DNA of 16,917 nucleotides from an uncultured Clostridium sp. (GCA_900554175.1 USGK01000031.1:1-16917); one strand, 5' to 3'. Shown: positions 7,370 to 14,615, counted from the stretch's first letter. Numbers and translations: made by a program. Notes: generated from the letters alone by a model not told the origin.

Positions 7370-7897
7370 TTAAATAATAAATTCTTTTATATCTCCATTC
7401 TTTATTCCACAATTTTCAAAATTATTGTCTTTTGGAATCCCTTCCAACATACAGCTAAGAACACTAATTACTCCATTGTGTGCAACAACTAAAATATTTT
7501 TACCATCATATTTACTTTTTATATCTTTTATAAAATCAATTAATCTTAATTTGTAATTTTCTGTTGATTCTCCACCAAGACTTTCAAAATCAAAATCAAG
7601 ATTACAATATTCTCTTTTAAATATTTTTCCTTCTAGTTGTCCATAATCTCTTTCTATTATTCTGTTATCAATTATTAACGGAATATTCTTTGTTTCATTT
7701 ATAATTTGTGCTGTATGCAAAGCTCTTTTTAATGGAGATGTTATTATCAAATCAAACTCTTCTTTATCTAGTTTATCTCTAGTCGATTCAGCTTGTTTTA
7801 TTCCATTTTCATTTATATCATAATTAGAAATTCCTTGCATTCTTCTTACAGAACTATTTAAATCTGTCTCTCCATGTCTTACAAATTTTACTATCAT
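7370..7897 (-). CDS. Histidine phosphatase family protein (phosphoglycerate mutase-like)
   Basis: The 175-residue protein shows the family's catalytic pieces: R-H-G-E (7-10, with nucleophile His8), a conserved Arg in S-P-L-K-R-A (Arg58), an acidic residue in the I-E-R-D-Y-G region (about 82-84) and the second histidine in V-V-A-H-N-G (His140). It is shorter than cofactor-dependent phosphoglycerate mutase and fits the broad-specificity phosphatase branch (CobC/PhoE/GpmB-like); the substrate cannot be read from sequence. The gene starts 25 bases after lysS with a strong GGAGG, so both are probably transcribed from the lysS promoter. Confidence 0.88.
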   Translation of the reverse strand: MIVKFVRHGETDLNSSVRRMQGISNYDINENGIKQAESTRDKLDKEEFDLIITSPLKRALHTAQIINETKNIPLIIDNRIIERDYGQLEGKIFKREYCNLDFDFESLGGESTENYKLRLIDFIKDIKSKYDGKNILVVAHNGVISVLSCMLEGIPKDNNFENCGIKNGDIKEFII

Positions 7898-7922
7898 AAT
7901 TCCTCCAAAATAATATTTTTAT

Positions 7923-9416
7923 TTATAATAAAGGTTTCATTGTTGGGAATAGCAACACATCTCTAATTGATTCTTGATTTGTCAAAAGCATTACTAATCT
8001 ATCTACTCCAATTCCTAATCCACCTGTTGGAGGAAGTCCTATTTCTAATGCATTTATATAATCTTCATCCATCATACCTGCTTCTTCGTCACCAGCTTCT
8101 TTAGCTTCTACTTGTTTTTTAAATCTTTCATATTGGTCGATCGGATCATTTAATTCAGAAAATGCATTTCCATATTCACGTCCACCTATAAATACTTCAA
8201 ATCTTTCTGTCATCTTTTTATTATTTGGACACTTTTTAGCAAGAGGTGATATTTCTACAGGATATTCATATATAAATGTTGGTTGAATAAGTGTTTTTTC
8301 AACATATTCATCAAAAAATAGACTAATTACATCTCCTCTTGTTTCTTTTGTTACATCCGGAATTTCTAATCCTCTCTCTTTTGCTAATGCTACCGCTTCT
8401 TCATCTGTAGTTATTTCATTAAAGTCTACTCCACATGCTTCTTTTATAGAATCTATCATTGTAATTCTTTTCCAGCCTGGTGTTAAGTCAATTTCTTGTC
8501 CTTGATATTGTACTTTTGTTGTTCCTAAAATATCCATTGCTGTTTGTGAAAATAATCTTTCAACTAAATCCATCATATCATTATAGTCTTGATAAGCTGC
8601 ATAAAGTTCAAGTTCTGTAAATTCAGGATTGTGTCTTATATCCATACCTTCATTTCTGAAAACTCTACCTATTTCATAAACCTTATCAAATCCACCTACT
8701 ATTAACCTTTTTAAATTTAGTTCTAGAGCTATTCTTAAATACATATTTATATCTAATGAATTGTGGTGTGTAGTAAAAGGTCTAGCAGTTGCTCCTCCTG
8801 AAATTGTATTTAATACTGGTGTCTCAACTTCTAAATATCCTTCTCCATCTAGTATTTTTCTTATATTACTTATTATTTTACTTCTTATTTCAAAAGTTCT
8901 TTTTACTTCCGGATTTACTATTAGATCTGTATATCTTTGTCTATATCTTAAATCTGGATCTTTTAATCCATGAAACTTTTCAGGAAGTGGTCTTAAAGAT
9001 TTAGAAAGTAAAGTTACTTCTTTTGCATGAACTGAGATTTCTTCTGTTCTTGTTTTAAAAACAAAACCTGTAATTCCTATTATATCTCCTATATCATATG
9101 TTTTAAATAGCTTATAACTTTCTTCTCCAAGATCATTAATACTTACATAACTTTGAATTCTTTCATCACAGTCTTGAATTGTGCAGAATGAAGCTTTTCC
9201 CATGATTCTTTTTGCAATTATTCTACCTGCAACAGTCACATCTTTTTGTTCAAATTTTTCATAATTTGATTTAATTTCTCCTGCTGTATTTGTTCTGTTA
9301 AATTTTGTTATTTCAAAAGGGTCTTTCCCTGTTTCCTGTAATTCTTTTAATTTATCTCTTCTTATCTTCATTAATTGATTTAAATCTAATTCTTGTTCTT
9401 GATTATTTTCTTGCAT
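7923..9416 (-). CDS. lysS: Lysyl-tRNA synthetase, class II
   Basis: This is a full-length 497-residue class II lysyl-tRNA synthetase, which charges tRNA-Lys with lysine using ATP in the cytoplasm. An N-terminal anticodon-binding OB-fold (about 60-140) precedes the catalytic core. The core shows motif 1 around G-Y-L-E-V-E-T-P-V-L (193-202), motif 2 with F-R-N-E-G-M-D-x-R-H-N-P-E-F-T (253-267) and motif 3 with G-L-G-I-G-V-D-R-L near residue 470. AAGGAAGGA lies a few bases upstream of the ATG. A canonical promoter is found at 9456-9484, leaving a short leader without a T-box, so control by uncharged tRNA is not indicated. The histidine phosphatase follows in the same transcript. Confidence 0.98.
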   Translation of the reverse strand: MQENNQEQELDLNQLMKIRRDKLKELQETGKDPFEITKFNRTNTAGEIKSNYEKFEQKDVTVAGRIIAKRIMGKASFCTIQDCDERIQSYVSINDLGEESYKLFKTYDIGDIIGITGFVFKTRTEEISVHAKEVTLLSKSLRPLPEKFHGLKDPDLRYRQRYTDLIVNPEVKRTFEIRSKIISNIRKILDGEGYLEVETPVLNTISGGATARPFTTHHNSLDINMYLRIALELNLKRLIVGGFDKVYEIGRVFRNEGMDIRHNPEFTELELYAAYQDYNDMMDLVERLFSQTAMDILGTTKVQYQGQEIDLTPGWKRITMIDSIKEACGVDFNEITTDEEAVALAKERGLEIPDVTKETRGDVISLFFDEYVEKTLIQPTFIYEYPVEISPLAKKCPNNKKMTERFEVFIGGREYGNAFSELNDPIDQYERFKKQVEAKEAGDEEAGMMDEDYINALEIGLPPTGGLGIGVDRLVMLLTNQESIRDVLLFPTMKPLL

Positions 9417-9455
9417 AATTATATTCCTTCCTTTTCTCTGAAATTTATGTCATTA

Positions 9456-9484
9456 ATTATATACTAAAAACACTAATTTGTAAA
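9456..9484 (-). promoter_or_regulatory. Sigma-A promoter of lysS
   Basis: On the minus strand TTTACA (9479-9484) and TATAAT (9456-9461) are separated by 17 bp. The transcript would begin about 35 bases before the lysS ATG, too short for a T-box or other known riboswitch. Confidence 0.75.
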
Positions 9485-9570
9485 GCAAAAAAGATAATAA
9501 CAACAAAACCATTTAAAATCTACGTTCTACCTCATCAAATACTATTATGATCTGAATTTAAACGCAAATA

Positions 9571-9616
9571 ACCCGAAATATCAAAATATCTGTTTTGATA
9601 TTTTAACATTTCAGGT
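9571..9616. terminator. Long inverted repeat, probable terminator
   Basis: A perfect 11-bp inner stem (AAATATCAAAA at 9576-9586 with TTTTGATATTT at 9593-9603, 6-base loop) is extended by an imperfect outer pairing of ACCCGAAAT (9571-9579) with ATTTCAGGT (9608-9616). It follows the stop of the 9637-10185 gene by about 20 bases. The T run after it is poor on both strands, so efficiency is uncertain. Confidence 0.5.
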
Positions 9617-9636
9617 ATCCAAATTATGATTTCAAA

Positions 9637-10185
9637 TTAATAATAACGTGGCATAGGAGGTCTCATTCCAGGTCTAAATGGTGGCATAGGTGGTCTCATT
9701 CCTCCAGAACCTCCGAGAAGTTCTCTTATAATTAATATTCTTATTATATCATTTAATAAAGGATTTCTTTGCCTATTGCAGTTTGGACAATTTGCTCTAC
9801 TTTCATTTTCTTCTGAAGCAGCTCCTTCTTGATGTTTTCCACTTGAGTTTCTCATCTCATTTTCTATATTTATGTTTAAATTAATACTATTGTCTGGTTC
9901 TATGTTAGCAGCTATTTCATTTACCATATTATTTACCACGTCTAAATTTATTGGCATTGTATTTCTTTGACAAGCTTTTCTTACCATAGGATATACAACT
10001 TTATAAATTTCCGGGTAACAATCTTCTAATTCATTAGCCTGCATACTATTATAGTTTCTTTGAAAATAGTTTTGTTCTTCAACTCCATATTGAAATTGAT
10101 TTGGATATCTATTATAATCATCATAGCTGTTTTGATATGGATTTACTTGATATCCTAATAAATTTTGCATATAATCTTCGTACAT
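9637..10185 (-). CDS. Unknown Tyr/Asn-rich protein with Pro-rich tail (coat-protein-like composition)
   Basis: I do not recognise a named family. The 182-residue protein has four visible parts: a Tyr/Asn/Gln-rich start (1-55), a helical central region beginning E-D-C-Y-P-E-I-Y-K-V-V-Y-P-M-V (about 55-100), a C-P-N-C pair (about 133-136), and a Gly/Pro/Arg/Met tail with the unit G-M-R-P-P-M-P twice. There is no signal peptide or membrane segment. Tyr/Asn-rich ends and repetitive Pro tails are typical of spore-surface or structural proteins in Clostridia, and the central motif resembles hypothetical proteins of that group as far as I recall; this is inference only. The ribosome binding site is AGGAGG, and the gene lies alone between two hairpins. 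Confidence 0.75.
   Translation of the reverse strand: MYEDYMQNLLGYQVNPYQNSYDDYNRYPNQFQYGVEEQNYFQRNYNSMQANELEDCYPEIYKVVYPMVRKACQRNTMPINLDVVNNMVNEIAANIEPDNSINLNINIENEMRNSSGKHQEGAASEENESRANCPNCNRQRNPLLNDIIRILIIRELLGGSGGMRPPMPPFRPGMRPPMPRYY
9649..9702 (-). repeat. 33-bp tandem repeat encoding the Pro-rich tail
   Basis: Two 21-base copies (9649-9669 and 9682-9702) differ at one base and are 33 bp apart, so they encode the same G-M-R-P-P-M-P unit at an 11-residue period. This is a slippage-prone coding repeat at the end of the unknown protein gene. Confidence 0.7.
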
Positions 10186-10213
10186 AAAAACCTCCTGATT
10201 GAATTTTGTATAT

Positions 10214-10242
10214 ATTATTCATAATTTAGATAATTGTTACAA
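10214..10242 (-). promoter_or_regulatory. Possible promoter of the Tyr/Asn-rich protein gene
   Basis: On the minus strand TTGTAA (10237-10242) and AATAAT (10214-10219) are 17 bp apart, directly upstream of the AGGAGG site. The elements are weak matches in very AT-rich DNA, and a promoter for a sporulation sigma factor cannot be excluded. Confidence 0.3.
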
Positions 10243-10289
10243 AATTTAATATTATATACTAGAAAAATATAACTTTCTCAGAATATAAA

Positions 10290-10320
10290 AACTCTCTATT
10301 GCAATAAACAATAGAGAGTT
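10290..10320 (-). terminator. Intrinsic terminator of the secreted protein gene
   Basis: A perfect 12-bp stem (AACTCTCTATTG at 10290-10301 with CAATAGAGAGTT at 10309-10320, 7-base loop) is followed on the minus strand by TTT-rich sequence. It lies about 27 bases after the stop of the 10347-10877 gene. Confidence 0.8.
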
Positions 10321-10346
10321 AAAATTGAGGAAACAGCTTAGATTAA

Positions 10347-10877
10347 TTAGTTGTACACATAAGTCTGATAATCATAAAAATCAGCACTTCTGTAATGTCC
10401 GTTTGATGAACCGGAAGAACTCACATCAGTGAATATTTGAACTTTACGACCAGCATATCCAAGATCATATGTGTATTCAAATGGCATTAATATCCATTTG
10501 TCTGATACAGTATCTGTTACAGTAAGATTGTCAATGTATTTACCAGTGGTAGCATCTTTTATCTTAATTGTGATAATCTCACCACCAAGGCCTTTATCTT
10601 CTGTTGAGACCATCCATGAAAATTTTAATTTCATATATCTTCCTGATACTGTTTTTACACGTGTTAAGTTGTTATTAGTGATAGTAAAATGTTGCTGAAT
10701 CAAATACCAACCTAAAGGCAAAGTTTCTGTCCCCGCTCTTGTAATAACATCACTGTTATCGTTAGTAAATGTTTCTTCAGGATCAGCTGCCCAAACATTA
10801 TTTGCACAAAAACTACCAACCAACATAACAATTGACATTAGCATTCCCATAAACCGTGAAATCTTTTTTGTTCTCAT
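10347..10877 (-). CDS. Small secreted protein of unknown function, higher GC than surroundings
   Basis: The 176-residue protein has a clear signal peptide: basic start, hydrophobic stretch (about 9-24) and a V-W-A cleavage site near residue 30. The mature part is Thr/Ser-rich, with T-R-A-G-T-E-T-L-P-L-G-W-Y followed by alternating hydrophobic stretches suggesting a single beta-sandwich domain. No catalytic motif, cysteine pair or cell-wall anchor is seen, so it is probably released or loosely surface-bound. Sampled lines of the gene are 33-40% G+C, against 18-25% in typical neighbours, which hints at recent acquisition. It has its own ribosome binding site (AGGAGG), a strong terminator, and an upstream region with a dyad over the likely promoter. 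I recall similar short R-A-G-T-E-T-type secreted proteins in Lachnospiraceae-like genomes but cannot name a function. Confidence 0.8.
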   Translation of the reverse strand: MRTKKISRFMGMLMSIVMLVGSFCANNVWAADPEETFTNDNSDVITRAGTETLPLGWYLIQQHFTITNNNLTRVKTVSGRYMKLKFSWMVSTEDKGLGGEIITIKIKDATTGKYIDNLTVTDTVSDKWILMPFEYTYDLGYAGRKVQIFTDVSSSGSSNGHYRSADFYDYQTYVYN

Positions 10878-10923
10878 TGTAAAATCCTCCTAATGATAAA
10901 AATATTTCCCCAATTTTTTTCTA

Positions 10924-10966
10924 TCTAAAGTCACAATTAAACGTGACCTAGATATTAGAATGTAAA
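10924..10966 (-). promoter_or_regulatory. Dyad overlapping a possible long-spacer promoter
   Basis: An inverted repeat (TCTA-AA-GTCAC, 8 bases, GTGAC-C-TAGA; 10924-10952) lies about 50-75 bases before the secreted protein start. On the minus strand TTTACA (10961-10966) and TTTAAT (10936-10941) are 19 bp apart, and the dyad arms flank the -10. A 19-bp spacer is unusual for sigma-A and would fit an activator-dependent promoter. This is suggestive only. Confidence 0.35.
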
Positions 10967-10968
10967 AA

Positions 10969-10993
10969 AATGTATTTTATATAAAAATACATT
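10969..10993 (-). terminator. Intrinsic terminator, likely end of the VanY transcript
   Basis: A perfect 10-bp stem (AATGTATTTT at 10969-10978 with AAAATACATT at 10984-10993, 5-base loop) is followed on the minus strand by a run of seven T. It lies about 135 bases after the VanY-like gene and just before the control region of the secreted protein gene. The 10994-11128 stretch in between is pyrimidine-rich and shows no gene. Confidence 0.6.
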
Positions 10994-11128
10994 AAATTAC
11001 TTAAATAATCTCAAAAAAGGAAAAAAAAAGAAAAAGAATATAAATTTTATCCAATAGAGTAACCAATTTTAAGAACAGATTTTCTAGACTATTGAATACA
11101 TTTTAGAATGTTATATCTTTTTTCTTTT

Positions 11129-11950
11129 TTAAACTAAGTTTTGTTCAAGCTGTTTTAAATAATCAATATATTCTTCCAAACAAATATTATATTTTTTCAT
11201 ATAATTGGCATTTTCTATACCTACATATCGGTAATGCCAAGGTTCATAATTTATCATTGTAATTTCTTTTTTATCTGTTGGATATCTTAAAATAAAACCA
11301 TATTTGTAGGAATTTTCAATCAACCATTTTTGAACTTCTGTTTCTTCCTGTTTATCATCTAATACTTGATAAGATTTTGAGACTATATCAACGGCAAGTC
11401 CCACCTGATGCTCACTTGTATCTGGAATAGCTACCCAATAAGAGGCTAATTTTCTTGCTTTTTCATTACTATATCCTCTATTTACATACTGTTTTATCTT
11501 ATTATTATATAATTGGATTTGTTTAGATTTTGTCCTATAACTTGAACAAATTATTGGATTTAATCCTTCTTTTCTTGCATCTGCTAACATATTTTTTAAT
11601 GCTTCTACAATCCTACTATCTACTTTATTATTCTCAATATCTGATAAATTCACTTCATAATTCTCTGGTATTTTATTATTTTTATTTACTAGTATAAGAT
11701 TCCAATCCGTAATATTACTTGCAATTTCTTTTTTGGGAATAGCAATAACTTTCATTGTATCAGAGATATTTGTACAAGTATTGCTATTCCCTTCAGTTAT
11801 CTCACCATGATTATTTTTTTGTTCTTCGGTGTATAATAAATTTTCTCTTTTTTCGTAAATGTACTTCTTTGTAATAAAGATTACTATTGAGAATAATATA
11901 ATCAGAAACATATTTATCAAAATAATTTTACATTTATTATTTCTTCTCAT
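11129..11950 (-). CDS. Membrane-anchored D-alanyl-D-alanine carboxypeptidase (M15B, VanY-like)
   Basis: The 273-residue protein has one N-terminal membrane segment (about 9-27) and an extracytoplasmic zinc peptidase domain (about 65-265). The domain shows S-S-Y-R-T (136-140), S-E-H-Q-V-G-L-A-V-D-I (179-189, zinc ligands His181 and Asp188) and E-P-W-H (236-239, catalytic Glu236, ligand His239). Such enzymes trim the terminal D-Ala from peptidoglycan stem peptides, lowering cross-linking. Nothing here suggests a vancomycin-resistance cluster: no vanHAX or VanS/VanR genes are present. It begins 58 bases after the DUF4179 gene with a weak GAAGATGAT site and no visible promoter or terminator between, so it is probably co-transcribed with the sigma/anti-sigma pair and may be part of its envelope response. 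Confidence 0.92.
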   Translation of the reverse strand: MRRNNKCKIILINMFLIILFSIVIFITKKYIYEKRENLLYTEEQKNNHGEITEGNSNTCTNISDTMKVIAIPKKEIASNITDWNLILVNKNNKIPENYEVNLSDIENNKVDSRIVEALKNMLADARKEGLNPIICSSYRTKSKQIQLYNNKIKQYVNRGYSNEKARKLASYWVAIPDTSEHQVGLAVDIVSKSYQVLDDKQEETEVQKWLIENSYKYGFILRYPTDKKEITMINYEPWHYRYVGIENANYMKKYNICLEEYIDYLKQLEQNLV

Positions 11951-12008
11951 AATATCATCTTCTTTTTTATTTCAGAATTTAGAAAAGATTATAAAAATTG
12001 CGTTTTTA

Positions 12009-13223
12009 TTATTTTCTTTCTAATTCTACTATTACATCCCTTGAATATCCTTGTAAATGAAGTTTAAAATGAATTATTAATTTATTTGTTGCATCATTTT
12101 TAGTTAAGTCAAATGTCTGCCAATGTTTGAAATCTCCAGCAACACCATATATTGTTCCTGAACTTTCAAAATTACTTTCTGTTGGGTTGAAAATTTCTCC
12201 ATTTTCATTTTCAATATACTCATCTGCTACATAATGCACAATGTTTGTTTCTTCAAATTCTTCTATTTTTTGTCTTTTTACTTCTAATGAGTCATTTTCA
12301 TCATAAATAGGCTTGTCATTTGAAGTAAATTCAAAAGTCATTCCAGTTTCTGATAAACTAGCTTCTGTTATATCAATAGTTTCATCACTACATCTTGCAA
12401 CTGTATATACAAGCGATTGCCTATTATAGAATTTTTCTGCAACATCAAAATTTATATTCCAATCACCTTGTAGGTTTATTTCATTTTTATCAGATTTTTC
12501 TGTTTCTGACATACCAATTTGAGCTATATCTATAACCATTCTTTTACTTTTTGGATATTGATATATACTTGTATTAAAATTATATACAACTTCTATTTTA
12601 TGTTCTTCTTGTGATATTGATTTTATATAATAATTTGTTTCATTATTTATATAATTTTCGTTAAAACTTAAATATTCATGATTTAAATTATTATCTTTAC
12701 AAAATTTATCAAATATATCTTGATTTTCACAATATATTATTTTGTTATTTTCATCTGTTATTAACATATTTGGAAAACTTACATTTTGTATTTTACTTAT
12801 ATCTATATTATCATCAACTTTTAAAGAAAACGTAAAACTTAAATTGTAGTCATCCATTAACATATTCTTTATCTTTATTTCTGTATTCCTTGCATCAATA
12901 TCTATATTATTTGTTGGAACTTCTTTAGAACCTACATATTCCATATCAGGTTCATCTATATATCCATTTGATACTGCTTTATCCATCCCCTTATTATGAT
13001 TAAAGAAATTTTGCACAAAATTAGATATATCTTTAGCATATACTAATGATGTTGTAATTACTAAACAAGCACAACTTGTTGCCAATACCTTTATTACTCT
13101 ATTTCTTTTTATTTTTTCATTTCTCCTTTCTTTTAAAGTATTTCTAATTATATATTTATAATCATTTGGAAGTTCTATATCTTCCGATAATGCTTTTTTT
13201 ATTTTATCTTCTATATTATTCAA
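12009..13223 (-). CDS. DUF4179-type transmembrane anti-sigma factor candidate
   Basis: The 404-residue protein has a cytoplasmic N-terminal part (1-43, helical and charged), a single membrane helix (about 44-63) and a large extracytoplasmic region beginning with the N-F-F-N-x-N-K-G-M-D-K-A-V-x-x-G-Y motif typical of DUF4179 proteins. There is no zinc-binding H-x-x-x-C-x-x-C, so it is not a ZAS-type anti-sigma. Its start overlaps the ECF sigma gene by 8 bases, the standard coupling for a sigma factor and its membrane-bound inhibitor. The likely role is to hold the sigma factor inactive until an envelope signal is sensed outside. The inhibitory role is inferred from gene order and topology. Release could involve proteolysis; an M50 protease is encoded at 5413-6138, but no link is shown. 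Confidence 0.85.
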   Translation of the reverse strand: MNNIEDKIKKALSEDIELPNDYKYIIRNTLKERRNEKIKRNRVIKVLATSCACLVITTSLVYAKDISNFVQNFFNHNKGMDKAVSNGYIDEPDMEYVGSKEVPTNNIDIDARNTEIKIKNMLMDDYNLSFTFSLKVDDNIDISKIQNVSFPNMLITDENNKIIYCENQDIFDKFCKDNNLNHEYLSFNENYINNETNYYIKSISQEEHKIEVVYNFNTSIYQYPKSKRMVIDIAQIGMSETEKSDKNEINLQGDWNINFDVAEKFYNRQSLVYTVARCSDETIDITEASLSETGMTFEFTSNDKPIYDENDSLEVKRQKIEEFEETNIVHYVADEYIENENGEIFNPTESNFESSGTIYGVAGDFKHWQTFDLTKNDATNKLIIHFKLHLQGYSRDVIVELERK

Positions 13224-13743
13224 TGCTATCGCCTCCTTTATAAATTTTTTTTAATTTTTGTATAGACCTAGAAATCCTGTTTCTTATTGTACTTTCTGGT
13301 TCTTTCAAGATCTTGCTTATTTCTTTTGTAGTAAAATTTTCTAAATAATACAAAGTCAATGACATTCTTTCTTTATAATTTAGACTTTCGATTAGTATGA
13401 AAAAATCTAATTCACTAATCTTTTGTTCTTCATCATAACTGGTTTGATTACTATCAATTTGTAAATTATCTTCTAATAGTTCATCTTTTCCATATTTCTT
13501 ATAAATTTTATTGCATTTATTAATTAAAACTCTTATTAACCATGTTTTAAAGTATTCTGGTTTTTTTACTTTTTTTATAGATTTAAACGCTTCTACTATT
13601 GTTTCTTGTACTGCTTCATTTATGTCATCTTTACATCTTAGCCTCATTCTTGCTATTTTATATAAGTCATTTTCTAAACTAATCATTAATTTAGTAAAAG
13701 CCTCTTCATTACCTTTTTTAGATTCCTCAACTAATTCTTCCAT
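13216..13743 (-). CDS. ECF-type RNA polymerase sigma-70 factor
   Basis: The 175-residue protein has sigma region 2 (about 10-83, with D-D-I-N-E-A-V-Q-E-T and F-K-T-W-L-I-R-V-L-I-N-K-C) and region 4 (about 115-165, with L-x-x-K-E-R-M-S-L-T-L-Y-Y-L-E and the helix-turn-helix T-T-K-E-I-S-K-I-L-K-E-P-E-S-T-I-R-N-R). Regions 1 and 3 are absent, which defines an extracytoplasmic-function sigma factor. The start is fixed by AAAGGAG about 12 bases upstream and an in-frame stop just before it. The gene overlaps the DUF4179 gene by 8 bases. Its probable promoter (13808-13838) has an element nearly identical to one before the neighbouring Spo0A-like gene, consistent with autoregulation. A short TTCGC/GCGAA hairpin lies just ahead of a second GGAG in the leader. 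Confidence 0.95.
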   Translation of the reverse strand: MEELVEESKKGNEEAFTKLMISLENDLYKIARMRLRCKDDINEAVQETIVEAFKSIKKVKKPEYFKTWLIRVLINKCNKIYKKYGKDELLEDNLQIDSNQTSYDEEQKISELDFFILIESLNYKERMSLTLYYLENFTTKEISKILKEPESTIRNRISRSIQKLKKIYKGGDSIE

Positions 13744-13807
13744 ATTATCTAAATTCTCCTTTCACACTCCTTTCGCTTTTTTATGCGAATATATCCGTTT
13801 CTATTTA

Positions 13808-13838
13808 TTAGACTTTTTTATTCAATTATTTTGTCTCA
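13808..13838 (-). promoter_or_regulatory. ECF-type promoter candidate of the sigma gene
   Basis: On the minus strand TGAGAC (13833-13838) and GTCTAA (13808-13813) are separated by 19 bp, followed by TAAAT-type sequence. This resembles ECF promoters (TGAAAC, then CGTC/GTCTA), though the spacer is 2-3 bases longer than usual. It lies just past the stop of the Spo0A-like gene. The same two elements at the same spacing precede that gene (14585-14615). Confidence 0.55.
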
Positions 13839-13852
13839 TTTTTTTAATTTTT

Positions 13853-14566
13853 TTATAATATTTTACTTAAAACTTTAAATATAATTTCTTTTACTTTAGG
13901 TTTTTCAAAATAACTATATCCTAGATATTGGTTTAGTTTTTCTTCTTTGCAATCCATTATCATATGATTAGTAGCAAATTTTATATTTCCATATATTGTG
14001 TCCATTTTCTTTTGATGTTTTTCAGCTATGATCGGATAAATTTTTTTTTCTAAATTTCCCTCAAAATTAATATTCATTTTATAAATTTCTAATATAGTCT
14101 CCTCTAAATATTTAGTTCCTTTATATGAATAATTATAATTTAATTTAATCAATTCTTTATGTATTTTATCTTTTATTTCATCAGTATATATTCTATCTCC
14201 TTTTTTAGTAATAAATTCCTTTAAAACCTTTTCTATTTCATTTATTTTACTTATATATGATAAAATATATTGATTAGTTTTATTTATTTCTTTCTGTCTA
14301 AATCTTCTCACTTTTACTATAATTGATTTTTTATATCTATAAAGTTTATTTTTTTCTATATATTTAATTAAGTCAATTTCAGTATTTTGATTATTTTCTA
14401 AATCTATAATTATAATATCAATTTCAGTAGTTTTTAGTATATTAAAACAATTTTCAACACTATATTCAATATTACATATTCTAATATCTTCAAATTTTCT
14501 TGCAATATAATTTAATATTATTCTAATTTTGTTTGGATTTTCTTCTATTATTAACAAATTATACAT
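13853..14566 (-). CDS. Spo0A-like response regulator with divergent receiver
   Basis: The 237-residue protein has an N-terminal receiver-like domain (1-118). A candidate phosphoacceptor Asp55 sits in I-I-I-I-D-L and Lys107 matches the conserved receiver Lys, but the usual Asp pair is Glu8/Glu9. The C-terminal half (about 130-237) matches the Spo0A DNA-binding domain: K-I-H-K-E-L-I near its start, Y-L-E-E-T-I-L-E-I-Y (153-162), I-Y-P-I-I-A-E-K-H (176-184) and the helix K-M-D-T-I-Y-G-N-I-K-F-A. It is shorter and clearly diverged from the master sporulation regulator, so it is best seen as a paralogue. Two Glu in the acidic pocket may change metal binding or phosphorylation. It precedes the ECF sigma operon and has its own ECF-like promoter. 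GGAGG seven bases before the ATG supports the start. No consensus 0A box (TGTCGAA) was noticed in nearby intergenic DNA. Confidence 0.8.
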   Translation of the reverse strand: MYNLLIIEENPNKIRIILNYIARKFEDIRICNIEYSVENCFNILKTTEIDIIIIDLENNQNTEIDLIKYIEKNKLYRYKKSIIVKVRRFRQKEINKTNQYILSYISKINEIEKVLKEFITKKGDRIYTDEIKDKIHKELIKLNYNYSYKGTKYLEETILEIYKMNINFEGNLEKKIYPIIAEKHQKKMDTIYGNIKFATNHMIMDCKEEKLNQYLGYSYFEKPKVKEIIFKVLSKIL

Positions 14567-14584
14567 ATTTTACCTCCATATATG

Positions 14585-14615
14585 TTAGAGTCAAAATATG
14601 TATAAAATTGTCTCA
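14585..14615 (-). promoter_or_regulatory. ECF-type promoter candidate of the Spo0A-like gene
   Basis: On the minus strand TGAGAC (14610-14615) and CTCTAA (14585-14590) are separated by 19 bp, ending about 20 bases before the ATG. The AAAATGAGACAA block is shared with the sigma gene promoter at 13808-13838, and the spacing is identical. No convincing sigma-A promoter was found for this gene. Confidence 0.5.

Noticed and set aside
9417..9636. A T-box or other riboswitch upstream of lysS.
   Set aside because: The promoter at 9456-9484 leaves only about 35 bases of leader, and the hairpin at 9571-9616 is upstream of that promoter and better explained as the end of the preceding gene.
13511..13858. 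A 115-codon plus-strand open frame across the sigma factor gene and its promoter.
   Set aside because: It is antisense to a clear ECF sigma factor, has no credible ribosome binding site, and its length follows from the AT-rich complementary codons.
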